Shown in pieces: positions 10,017 through 22,000 of a stretch of 64,000 nt of DNA. The translations under genes and the position numbers were made by a program. The notes beneath the pieces were generated by a model that did no database searches, had not been told where the DNA came from, and saw nothing but the letters and a program-made list of their open reading frames with translations. Position 1 is the first letter of the stretch; each line of letters begins with the position of its first letter. Source of the stretch: Halichondria panicea (taxonomy: Eukaryota; Porifera; Demospongiae; Suberitida; Halichondriidae); assembly GCF_963675165.1 (NCBI RefSeq), contig NC_087377.1:5022042-5086041 (forward strand), in the 5' to 3' direction.

Positions 10017-13000
10017 GTAAGTTGTGTTTCAACAGTCGAGTCTGTATAATGCCTATCAGTTAATAAAATTTGAAGGTATAGTGTTTGATGGTGTTGAAGT
10101 TATTCAATTTTCCCACAGCTTGACAACGATTCTACAGTGAGCAGTCCAGGAGACAAAACGGTCGGTAGTCAAGAATTTACTACAACTAAAGAAGAATGGG
10201 CCAGTAGAATGGAACGTGCCGCACAGAGGTCACGAGCCAGTGGCTCTGTGGACACAGGAAAACAATTAGCTCATACCAATAGGTTAAGGGAACAAGTGAA
10301 AGATCTTAAGAAAAAACTCAAAGCAAAAAATGAAGAACTTCAAACTAAATTATACCAAATAGATATTGAACATCAAGAGACTGACCAGCAACTTAAAACA
10401 GCCAATCAAGAAATTGATGAATTGAAAAAACAACTCGAAGCACACAAAGAGGAATCTAAACAAAAAGACGTTCAGATAAAAAAAGCTGTGGTTCTAAGTC
10501 AGCAAGTAAAGAGGTTGCAAGAAGAAAATGAGAATCTTATCAAACTTGATATACAAGCCATGGCCAAACAGCAATTGTCTCAGAGCCTATCACCAACTGA
10601 TTCAGAAGGAGATGTAAGTTGATTCGCTTTATGTATATTAATGTTAGGGAGTCCGCTGTATGTACATGTATACGTATGTATTTATAGTGTTATGTGGACA
10701 TGTACATCATGTAGCTGTACATTGTACATAATTGTTACCTGAGGCACGTGAGCGGCCACGGGTATAGTAGTTGTTTGTTTGTTTGTTTTCTGAGTTGGCT
10801 TACTGTATTTTACAGCATGGGACAACACTTTAAGTTATTAGTTATACTTATATTGTTCACTACATCAGAATTTATGGCAGTAAACCTCCGAGGACGAGGG
10901 CGAAGCCCCGAGGCCAAGGATGGTTTACATTTGCCATAAATTCGAATGTATAGTGGACAAGAAGTGTTATATACCCACTTGAATGAAAAGTACTAGCTAC
11001 AGCTACCTCACCTTGGGTACAACTAGCTAACAGTCTCAAAAACTATCAAAAAGCTTGTGGTATAGCTTGAAGCCAGTGCTAAGTTTCTAGCTCGACGCAC
11101 TAACTTTTTAATGTCCAAGCAGTGAGCCACACCCTTCCTCCAGCCTTCCTGGTGTTTAGCGAGCCCCACCTATCTGTCCTGCACTTGTCAACAAGTGTTT
11201 TAGCTTCTTTTTGACTGTGTAGATCTAGTATAAAATCAGTGTGCCCTCAAGGCAAGGGAGTTTATGAGGAATGTGCTCCAGGGCTGGGGGTTATGGTAGT
11301 TAAACCCCACCCAGTTGCTATGATACAGACCCCAAGTGGAGTATATGTTTTAATAGTGTCAGTTTTCGATGATAAAGCTTCGTTGTCGTATCAAAGCAAG
11401 CAAGAAGAAACTTGCACGTTGGCTAGCTCTATATAATTATACACGCGACCTTTATTGCTGCGTCATTATTTGCAGCTAAGTGATCCTTTACCAGTGTCTA
11501 TTAAAAGTTTGTTGCTTCTGTATAACTGAACCATAGATACTATCTAGAACAATCCTTTGGTTATTCATGTCAAAGCCAAGGGTTAGCACTTCAGTTCTAG
11601 TTATAATACAGTATCTGCATGTATTACCATGCAGGAGCTACTTGTTGATCAACAGGACAACAGAACAGATGCTGAGAAACTTCGTGATGAGCTAGAGGAA
11701 GTGACTAGAAAAGCTGAACAAGATGCTGTAACTTATCGCCAGCAAACTAAAGACCTTCAAACCCAGGTGGAGGACCTCGTTCGGAGGCTAAACGACGCTA
11801 CTACATCAAATGTTGAATTTCAAGAAGCCATAAAGATTTCCATTGAGCAAGCTCCACCCTCTGCTGGCGGTATTCAAGCTGGTGACGAAGGTGATAGTGC
11901 CAAACTATTGCAACTTATTAAAGGTAAATATCTTGAGAAGGTCACAGAAATTGTTGAACTGAAGCAGCGATTTGACAGAAAAATGAGTAATTTAACAGAG
12001 AAAATCCACGAGAAAGATCACCAGTTAAAAGTGCAAAGAGACAACCGCTCCAGAGCTAGTGTCGATGATACTGACGAAGATGAGGAGTCATCCATTGCAG
12101 AACTGAGAGCAACTCTCAGAACAAAGGATCAAGAAATTCAGTCACTTACTATTCAGTTACAGACCTTCCAACAAGTGGCGTCTCAGCGACAGCAGTTACA
12201 AGAACACAGTAAAGCACAGAGCACTGTTGTTGCTAATCTAAAAAAGGAGCTTGCGGCAGCTCAGGTTCGTAATTTTGTACTTAATTAATTACCGAGCGGA
12301 AAGCGAGGCGAATAATCGTGCCACCTGATTCTGACCCATGTGGATATACATATATATCTATAATGTCTGTAACGGATGTGGGTTGGGCTCCCCCCAGGGC
12401 GCTATAAGGCAATAAAGAAGCAAACGATGCACTTGCCTAGATAGGCGTGGCCACCTCGTACTGCAACTCTGCAAGCCAGTGTAACTTTATCTGCTCAAAT
12501 AGGCTATAGCTGTCTCTATAATTATTGCAAGGGAGGGACAAAAGAGCCAGAGCTAGGCAACAGCAGGCAGATCAGATAATCTAGAGAACTCTAGGTCCAC
12601 AGCACAAACTAGTCACATATTACTGTCTTCTGTCGTCTTGGGTACGTCCCTAACTAATCGCTTTCCCTCGAAGTTACATTTGCTAGGGTGTAAGCTATGG
12701 CTTCTTTAATAGGTGCAGAGGTCAGTTCGCCATTGTTTTCCTACTGAGCATGCTCAGACAAAAGCCATGGCCACACCCCTCTTTCCTTAGCAACCACTTG
12801 AGCCTCATGACCATAGCAACAGTAGTGTTTTGTACTGCCGATTCTTACCGCTCCAGTTCACAATCGCAAGTTAACGCAAGGTGCTTCTTATTTTGAGGCT
12901 CTCAGAGTCTGACCCCTTATGATGTATAATTTTGCATGCATATACAAGACCAAGAACTTTATGATAATTATCATGACAGACACAAAAACTGCAGCAGATC

Positions 13001-16000
13001 TATAGGAGTATAATTATAGCTGTAATCTGTTATCAGGCTTAGCAACTTTCAGGTGGCATGCCACCTATTGACTCGATCAGTCTAGCTAGCATGTTGGTAC
13101 CTGTGAAGAAAAAACTGTATACAAACAAGTGTAAAAAAACATTGAAAAAATAGTGAAAAGGAAATGCCCGTTTAATAGAATCATAGATGATACAGTACTG
13201 TATCATCTATGATAGAATATATAGACACAAAACGTCATTAGTCAGTGAAGTATGTGTTATTTTCTGCTGTAAAAAAGTATACAAACAAGTGCAAAAAACA
13301 TTTTGTGAAAAAATGGGGAAGAGTAGGGTTGGAAGAGCATGCGCACTGAAGTAACAAAAAGTTCGAAAACAAGATTGTGGGTTGGTATAGTCTTTGCATG
13401 CTCCAACTAGTTGGGGTGGGGCTCAATCTTTGCGATCTTTAACAGTTGGGTCCAGCACTACTTCGATTTGCATTGATGGGCAGGGATCATCTGTAGATCT
13501 AGACTTTAAAATGGTGTTTCAGTGCTGCATGGTCCCTGGGGAGAAAAGATAACTTCGAAAGCCTCGGCATTCTAATGTTTTTTAGTTCACATTGCAAATG
13601 TTTCTTATGAGGGAAACATGCACATGCAGGTTGATGATCAGGGGATTGCCGATTGCATGAGCGTCACCCATATATAGGTGTAACGAGAAGTAGTGTTTCC
13701 AACCCTACTCTTCCCCATTTTTTCACAAAATGTTTTTTGCACTTGTATAATTATAGCTCTGTGTATAACTTTTTAATTAGTGGATATTTTTTTCTGCAGC
13801 ATTATAGCTAAGATATGCATTTTACGGGGAGAAATATCGTTGCGCATGCGCAAGCAGTCAGTAGCAGGCCTTCTCTTCAAGGGAGGCCAGTGAAGGAGGC
13901 TAATCCATAGCATGAAGCCATTCTATGTAGTACTTATATAGATACATAACCAAGTCAAGTGATGTCCTTTAATTTGCTGTTTTGGCTTCACAGCATGCAG
14001 GAAAAGGAAAAGTTGACATAATTGTAGAGTGGTTCAAGCAAAAATGGAAAACATTCAGAGCCCGACTTTGAGCTAGTCAGTAGTATAAACTTTGTTCTCT
14101 AGAGTACCTCCCAGCCCCTGAGTGATTACTAGTGGATAGGAGAGCTAGAAAAGTTACCGTATAGCGGGTAATTTTCGGGGGGGGGGGGCAAATATTCGTG
14201 GTTGAGCAATATTTAGTTATTTCGTGGATAATATTTTCGTGGTTGCTGCTTGCACTGTAGGTAAAGGTAAGCAAGGTCGCTTCATTCGTGGGTAAATATT
14301 CGTGGTTAGACCTCCAACCACGAAAATTACCCGCTATACGGTAAGTACAACCACACAACGATCAAACGAAAATATTCGCAATCGCTAAATCATAACGCGG
14401 AGTGTTTCAATCGTTTACACAGAGAGGCCCAGTCGTTTCCCCTCTCTATCTATGGCAAAACAGAGTATACATAATTGCAGATATTTTGATGATCCATGTA
14501 TACATATACAATGTTTATATGCTTCATCACCTTCCTACATTTATATAATTTATAGAGAGACCTTGCAAAGACCCAAGGTGTCGTGTCATCTTTAACAGGG
14601 AATTCAAAACCAGCGTCTCAACAAGTCGGAACAGACGAACGAGGGATGCAGCTACTCACAGCTGAAGTAAATCTTTGCAAGGTACATACATGTACATATA
14701 CGTACGTACATTGCTCAACAAACGTATACATTGTATACATTGAATGTATATATACATACCGTTTGTTGAGTCAGATATAAACAAGGTAACTGTAAGCAAC
14801 TATACCAAGCCAATATAGGTGGTGGCGTAGGATATAGGAATTCCTTTACACATGTACGGCGTGGGAATACTCAGTGCATGGATACATGTGGACCTTCTTC
14901 TTATACTAAATATTTATGCCTCCGTGCGCATGCGCAAGCGATGTATACGGTAGTGTTTTTGTGTGTGTGTCTGTGTCTGTGTATAGACTGTTACAGTTTA
15001 CTGCTATACAGTTGCTCAAGGATCAATAAAGTGCAAGTAAGAGGAGTTTCTATAGGCTTCTAGTCATATTTTAATTCGTAGATTTGCAAAATAATGCTTC
15101 GTTCGCCTAGTTTTGCTTTCTTGGAATGCCTTTTCAGAAGAGTGCGTAGAAAAACTTGTCCATCGAGTGTTACTACTCTACTTAGTAGTTAGCTCTGCAC
15201 TAAAACGCTAGCTATTGGTAGCTGCAAGAGTGAGAAGAGAGCTGCAAAGTTCTGCTGATGCAGCCATTATTTTTAGACTTGAACTTTAGCATGCATAGTG
15301 GGTTTTGTGTGTGGGGACAAAACAGTGGTTAATGGCAGCCAGGGGCAAGTACTCTTGGGATTAATACGGGTAGGCGTGGCTGCGCATGCGCAGCAGGGGA
15401 TCCTACTGCGTGGTAGTGGCAAGCTTAGCTCTAGCTAGTAATAGCGTCTTTAGCGTCTTTCTGAGTGTCAACTCTACCCACTACTTCCCAGGCCATGAGG
15501 GCCCTCCCGAGTTCTGTCCTCGACCTCCACCTGGACCGGTACCATCTTTCCCATGCGGGATCTAAACAGATGCGGGCACAACGCCTTTGGGAGCACACTC
15601 ACCCAGATGACACTACAGGCAGTGATAACATGACTCCACAATAGTCTGAGGATAACGGCAGCAGTACCACCTCACACTCGCCGGCAACATCGGCAGCAGA
15701 CAGCTCTAGAACGGAGGATAACTCAATCCCCTACACCTCCGATTCCGATATGCGATTCACGCTCGCATCTAGGCAACCCTCTAGACGCCACCGGCAGTCA
15801 CCCAGGAGCCATCGCCGCTCCCCAAGCTCCAGCTCATCATCCGACTCTGAGCCCGCTCGCTCACGCTCTCGGACCCCACGCCCCAGGCATCGGACTAGGC
15901 AACGGACCAGACACCGTACCCACCATCAGCACCGTCGTGACAGGCAGCACAGGCACCACAAGAAGACTCCACGGTACCCATTTCAAGATCTCTGCAACAG

Positions 16001-19000
16001 AGGATTGTGAGAGGTGAGTTCATTGAATTTACGGAACTGTTAGGGGAACTCACGGTGGCAGGCGGCGCTGGCGTTCACTCTCGCACGCAGAAGCGTCGCG
16101 TAGCTCCTATTGCCTCCCTGCAGTCATGGCTGCAAGCGTTTTCGACATTTTCTGAGGTGCTCTCTCCCAGCATCGCCAAACAACTCTGGCGTTACCAATC
16201 GTTCATTATTTGCTCTAGTCAGTGCTTTCAACCTCATGCCTGGCTACAGTATGACCTCCAATTTCGACGCAAATTATAGCTATTGACCCGACTTGCTTGT
16301 GGTCGACACAGAACTAGTTGCCTCATGCCTGTCTGCAGACACGGTGCGCACGCAGGTCATTTGTTTTTCATGTGGGGCAGCCAACCACATGGCGACTGAA
16401 TGCCCGTACAGCCAACTCTCTGGCTCCACGTGCACTATTTGCAGAGAATCAGGCCATATCTCGAAAAACTGCCCCCTGCTAGCAGTAGGCTTTCAGAAAA
16501 AGTACAGCCTAGGCTCTACCTCCGGCCCTTTCTCCGGCCCATCTCAAGCGAGACCCTTTCCCCCTCGCCAGCCCCGCCAGAACACAAGCTTTAAGCCTGC
16601 AGAACGCCCACCCTTTAGCTCAACTATACTCAGCCCTTTCTTGTATGAGAGGTGAATAGTGCCAAAAGAAAACGAATTTGCTGTGTTAGGAGGCGGCGGT
16701 GTTTACTTGATGGCGGCGGCTAAACCTCGAGGGTGGCGGCAGGTGTCAGTTGTTGGCGGCGGCGAGTGTCAGTTGGTGACGGCAATGTGGTTGGTGGCGG
16801 CGGCTTAGCCTCGAAAATGTAAAGGCCAGCCGTGAATATAGATGAGGTTAGAACCACTTGACCTTAGCTAATAGAGAAACAGAGGGTTGCTCCTGTGCTA
16901 GCTAGCCTCCAGACCATGAGCAGCCTGATATCAGGTCAGCGCTAGAGCAACTGTCTGGACTGGTCTTGACCACTCCACAATCCCTCCCAGACACTAAAAA
17001 CAAGCTTGAGAAGTAGTCTGCCAAGATAACTTTAATTAATTAAAGGTCAAGTGGTCCAACATTATCTTATGCACATTAATATATTCGAGGCTAAGCCGCC
17101 TCCACCAAGTAAAACCCGACGTAACCTCGAGGTTAAGCCGCCGCCACCGTAGATAGAGTCTCTACACTTCATGCCGCCACCATAGTAGAAGAAGGAAACA
17201 GCCTCCGCCACATTCGAGGTTAAGCCGCCGCCACCTAGTAAATACCCGCCGCCACCTTCTAAGTTAAGCCGCCGCCAGCAAGTAAACACCCGCCGCCACC
17301 TTCGAGGTTAAGCCGCCGCCACCAAGTAACACCCGCCGCCACCTTCGAGGTTAGGCCGCCGCCACCAAACAAGTACCCCCCTCCTAAAAACATCCTCCTT
17401 TTGGCACTACTCACCCCTCATATTTCTTGAACCATGCCTCCTGTATAACAGGAACGGCTTCTGTCGGTTTGAACCACGTTGTCCTCGCCGACATGCCTGC
17501 ATGCAATGCCATGGGTCTCACCAAGGGCGTATACAGAGAAGAGGGCATGCAAGTTGATGCAACTCACCCTATTCTCAGAATCATCTGACTTCGTATTGAG
17601 CTGTTTTTAGAACTGCCCACAAAAACGCCCACGCGTAACCTTTGACCGCACAAGGTAAATCGAAGTCTTTTTTATATATATATCTGCAGGTACTAGGTAG
17701 CTAGCTAGCTCGATTGCAGCATAGTAAAACTAGTTCTCAGCAGCAGTATGGCTCGTATACCAGCAGTGTCAAAGGCAAAGGCAAACCATCCAACAGTTGC
17801 AACTCCATGCAAGAAGATGAAACCTAGGTACAATAAACCTGTCTTCCTGAGTCTCTGGTACTTTTTAACAATGCGCCCAGCACTTAACTTCCCGCTCTAA
17901 GGGGTTGTCTTGGACCTGGCTGGACTAGGACTGGTCATGACACTTCTCTAAAATAATACTGCACAGGTACGTCTACACTAAGACTCCCGGAAGTGTGTAT
18001 TATACAGTTCATTTGTCAATTTATATGGGCCCTTATGGGAGATAATGATATTCATAGTTTGCGGTAGTAACAAAACAGTAACACTCCTTTTGTCAAGGAT
18101 AACTTTTCATCAGAAGGTGCCTAACACTATTAAATGATATAGAAGTAATGCTGAATAAATAAGCTACTGAATGATATAAAAACTAGAGCACTGAAGTGCA
18201 AACCCTCGGCTGGTGACATGAAACGATATAATGCAATGCATGTAGTGGTGTATGACTGAACTGTCTAGCACAGCAACTCAGGAGCAATAAAACTAAACCA
18301 GACAAGAGGCATGCAGTGAGAACAGAGTTTTAGTGGTAATGAGGCATGCCCAGTGGACTAAGATCACAGCAAAGATACCTGGAGTCTCAGAGAAGTATGA
18401 TATGACTCCTGGGATCCTGGAGTCAGCTAACAGAGCAACAAACAAGTCACAATTCTTTAGTTTATGCTCGCTTTTATTCAACAACAAAGCTCTAACATCG
18501 AAATCTACTATTGTTAAAACTAATAACTTATTGTGTGAAGGCTATATCCATGCTATAAACGCAGTGCTGTGTGGCAGCCAGGTGAGCAGATCCTGAAATT
18601 GCAAACAGACAAACCAAACGACTACTATACCCGTGGCCGCCCACGCGCGCCACGGGTAATAAAGTGGTAAGAAGGAACTGAATAGTTACGTTGAATGAAA
18701 GAAAACTGGTGATATTAATTTTTTCTGTGACTTTGATTTCTGGGCAAATCAGTACTGGGGGTGCTGGACAGATACAGATATAGGCCTAGACTATAGACAA
18801 CACTGGTAACTACAAGTAGACCAAATATAAGAACACTATATGACCCAGGTTTGACTAAGATACAACAAAGTAAACATTGACAAAAATGAGTAAGTTTAGC
18901 TCTTGCTTACTTGCCACTTGAGTGTCCAGAGTTTCTTGAAACTGCCTAGATAGCTAATACAATGCTAGAAGTTAGTCTTTGCAAAGAAATAAACAGCATC

Positions 19001-22000
19001 CGCTTTGCCAATAATTTTTTATAGTAGGTCTTGTGTTCTAACAATAGGCCAGTTTATTGGATATATCCTGTTTGGACTGACTTTGATTTCTTGGCAAATT
19101 AGTACTCCCGGCCAGTTCTGGATCCTAATTTTCCTGTGGCCAGTTCATGAATACTATAGCTACTAGTACTGTGACTCTGGAACCTGGCTTGCACTTCAGG
19201 ACCTGAGTATTGATGCTGGAAAAACTGTTTCTTTATCCAATTCTGATAGTAAACAATGACATAACAGAAGCCATAATTAAATTTACGGAGAAATACTGTA
19301 GTATTTACAAGCCACAAACAGAATTGTTATGTAACCACAAGGAAATTTACTCATGATGCAAAACCACAATTACATCATTTGAAGCCAAATTTGTAGTCTT
19401 AGTATACTGCACAAATAATAATACAGCTAGCAAAGGCAACTCTGATGTACACGCCCATAATTATAACTCCGTAAATAACACCGCCCACTTGTTCACGTCC
19501 GTATACTGGATTCTATTTTTAGCATATCGGGTCTCTGATACGAAGTCGGATGAGTACGTACGGTACATAGTGAGTTGCATGCCCTCTTCTCTGTATACAC
19601 CCTTGGTCTCACCCAATGCGCGACTGCCCACAGCAGTCACGCTGAGGGCCCCACTGAAACTATACCTCATGGGGAGGGGCCCCTTACTACCCCTCCTCTC
19701 GGTCCACCCACCCATGTGTTATCTACATTTGGAACCGGCATCTAATCAATTATTTACTCACTACATGCATACCCGTCCTCCACTGCCAGGACATGCATTT
19801 ATCCACTGATACACGGCCTGCTAATACTAATCTGATTCTGTATTTACAAATCAATTTTGCATAAACGATTCTTCGTCACGAGGTGCGCCTGCCGCACGCA
19901 CCTGTCTGCCACCAACCCCGCCCACGTTCTCTTCCACTATACGGGTATTGCTGCTCTTAAACCTATACACGAGCATGCACGCAATCACCACCCCGATTGA
20001 CGCAACCCTGCTAGAACAGCTCCTCATGGCTCACCCCAACACACACTTAGCAGCATACCTCATTCGATCCCTGCGCTCCAGTTTTCGGATTGGCTACACC
20101 GGACCCAGGTACCTCCTATGTGCACCTAATCTCCATTCTGCCTTCCTTCATCCGGAAATCATTGATCAAGCCCTGGGAAAAGAGATCTCGCTGGATCGAG
20201 TTGCTGGCCCATTTGATGAACCCCCTTTACAGACCTCCGGTGTTCGGGATTATAGGCCTGTGGCGCCTCATCTTCCACCTTTCTGCACCACCCAGCTCTA
20301 GTATTAACGACTCGATCGACACCATTGATGATGCCATCAACTTACTCCAGCAGTTGGGCCCTAACGCACTCATGGCTAAAGCGGACCTGAAGAGTGCCTT
20401 TCGGCTCTGCCCCGTCCATCCTCTAGACTGGCCGCTCTTGGGCATCCAATGGCGGAATCAATATTTTATTGATAAATGCCTGCCATTTGGGCTACAATCA
20501 TCTCCATACCTTTTTAACCTGGTCGCTGACGCGCCAATGGTGCCGTCTCCACCACTATACGGCGTGAATGCTTCTTTCCATTATCTGGATCATTTCTTTT
20601 TTGCAGGCCCCTCCCGGGTCAGGAGACTGCCACTAGGCCATCACCAGCTTTCAATCCCTTTGCTCCCAACTGGGTGTCCCGCTAAAGCCAGAGAAACTGG
20701 TGTTCCCTATACTACTACCATGACATTCCTTGGAATACAACTGGACGCAGCACAACAGGTGGCGAGCCTATACCTCTGGACAAGCTCGCAGCCCTCCTCG
20801 CATCTCTCCGTCAACATATTCAATTCTACAGGGATGGGTCCACTGTCACCAAGCGGTCCCTCCTCTCCCTCATTGGGAAACTATCTTTTGTAATGAAGGT
20901 GATCCCGGCTGGTCACATGTTTCTTCGTCGACTTCTTGAGTTGGCACACTCGGTTCCCCACCTAGAATACCCCCTGCAACTTTCCCTAGACAGTGCGCTT
21001 GATATTAACTGGTGCATGGTTGACGTTTGCGTCCTCCTGGAACGGTCAAGCATTCTTTCTCCAACCGGTGTGGTCTCACTCACCAAACATGTTTTTATTC
21101 ACGGATGCTTCCTCAGAACTTGTATATGAGCCTATTGGCAGGGTCACTGGCTTCAGCAGACATGGACCCGACCACTACAACACCACTGACAGCATCTAGT
21201 GGAAAGAACTGTATGCCATTGTCATGGCATGCTATAGGTGTGGGGTCACCTGTGGCCCCAGCGACGTATCCTCTTCCATTGCGACAACCTAGCCATCGTC
21301 CATGTATGGCGCTCCGGCATGTCCAAGGCCCCACTGTTGATGCATCTAGTACGTGCATTATTTTTTGTAGCTGCGAAGCACAACTTCCATGTGTCTATTA
21401 CCCACATCGCAGGTGTCGACAATTCAATCGCTGACGTCTCGTTTTCAGATGCTGAAGTTTCACCAGCTCGCTCCCGACGCGGACAAAGAACCAACACCAT
21501 GGCATTTGTTGGGTCGTGCACCCCAGCTTGTGGATTGGGCATGCACCCTTGGTTGTGGTGTTTGGTACAGCTACCTCGATAATTTGGGCCCGGTCACAGA
21601 TCATTTGCGATGTTGGGGCGAGTGGTTCCCTAGTCTAATTTGGGGGGTATCCCTTTTTCTCATACCACCAGCTCGGGCTTGAGCACAGCATTTATTGTGT
21701 GAGGGGGTTCCCCCTCTTTGTGATCTTTAGGTGAGGCATAGCCTCTTAGGTTACCCATTCAGGTTGCGTGGCTTTGCACGCCTACGCACGCTACTGAATG
21801 GGTGGTGACTTTACATCGCCTTGTATCCGGGCCGGGTTGGTGCTCATGACGTGCACCTTTTGCCCAGCGGTCTGACATTATTGATCGTTTTTAATCGTGG
21901 TCGATCATTACTCTTTGCTGGATTCTGCCTGAATGCAGAAAAATTAATTAATGCATGATAATTATAAATGCATGATAATTATAGATTAATTAATGTGTGT

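Larger units (their letters stand above)
15495..17521 (+). pseudogene. DIRS-like gag pseudogene with SAP-like start and zinc knuckles
   Basis: ATG at 15495 begins a SAP-like helix pair (LDLHLDRYHLSHAGSKQMR), then a TAG at 15642. A Ser/Arg/His-rich segment runs to about 16010, then a frameshifted segment with QSWLQAFSTF to 16279. Two CX2CX4HX4C knuckles follow at 16345-16480. After the inserted 779-bp element the frame resumes at about 17430 with a CX8CX5CX3H finger and CX2CX3H. SAP plus CCCH-type fingers are known in DIRS-group gag proteins. Confidence 0.75.
15495..21700 (+). mobile_element. Degenerate DIRS-like retrotransposon in gene B intron
   Basis: Order: gag with SAP-like start and zinc fingers (15495 to about 19660, interrupted), then RT and RNase H (about 20000-21680). 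The RT and RNase H motif style (KADLKSAFR, CLPFGLQSSPYLFN, HIAGVDNSIAD) is that of DIRS/Ngaro-type elements. A tyrosine recombinase, expected downstream, was not found, nor were clear terminal repeats. There are many frameshifts, so it is dead. Two TIR elements (16644-17422 and 17522-19605) are inserted in gag. It lies in sense with the host gene. Confidence 0.75.

Noticed and set aside
17062-17289. Minus-strand Gly-rich frame (GGGGLTS repeats)
   Set aside because: It is the translation of the GCCGCCGCCACC minisatellite inside a TIR element.
19461-19715. Frames on both strands at the right end of the hAT-like element
   Set aside because: They cross the element boundary at 19605 into DIRS gag remains, so they are chimeric and non-coding.
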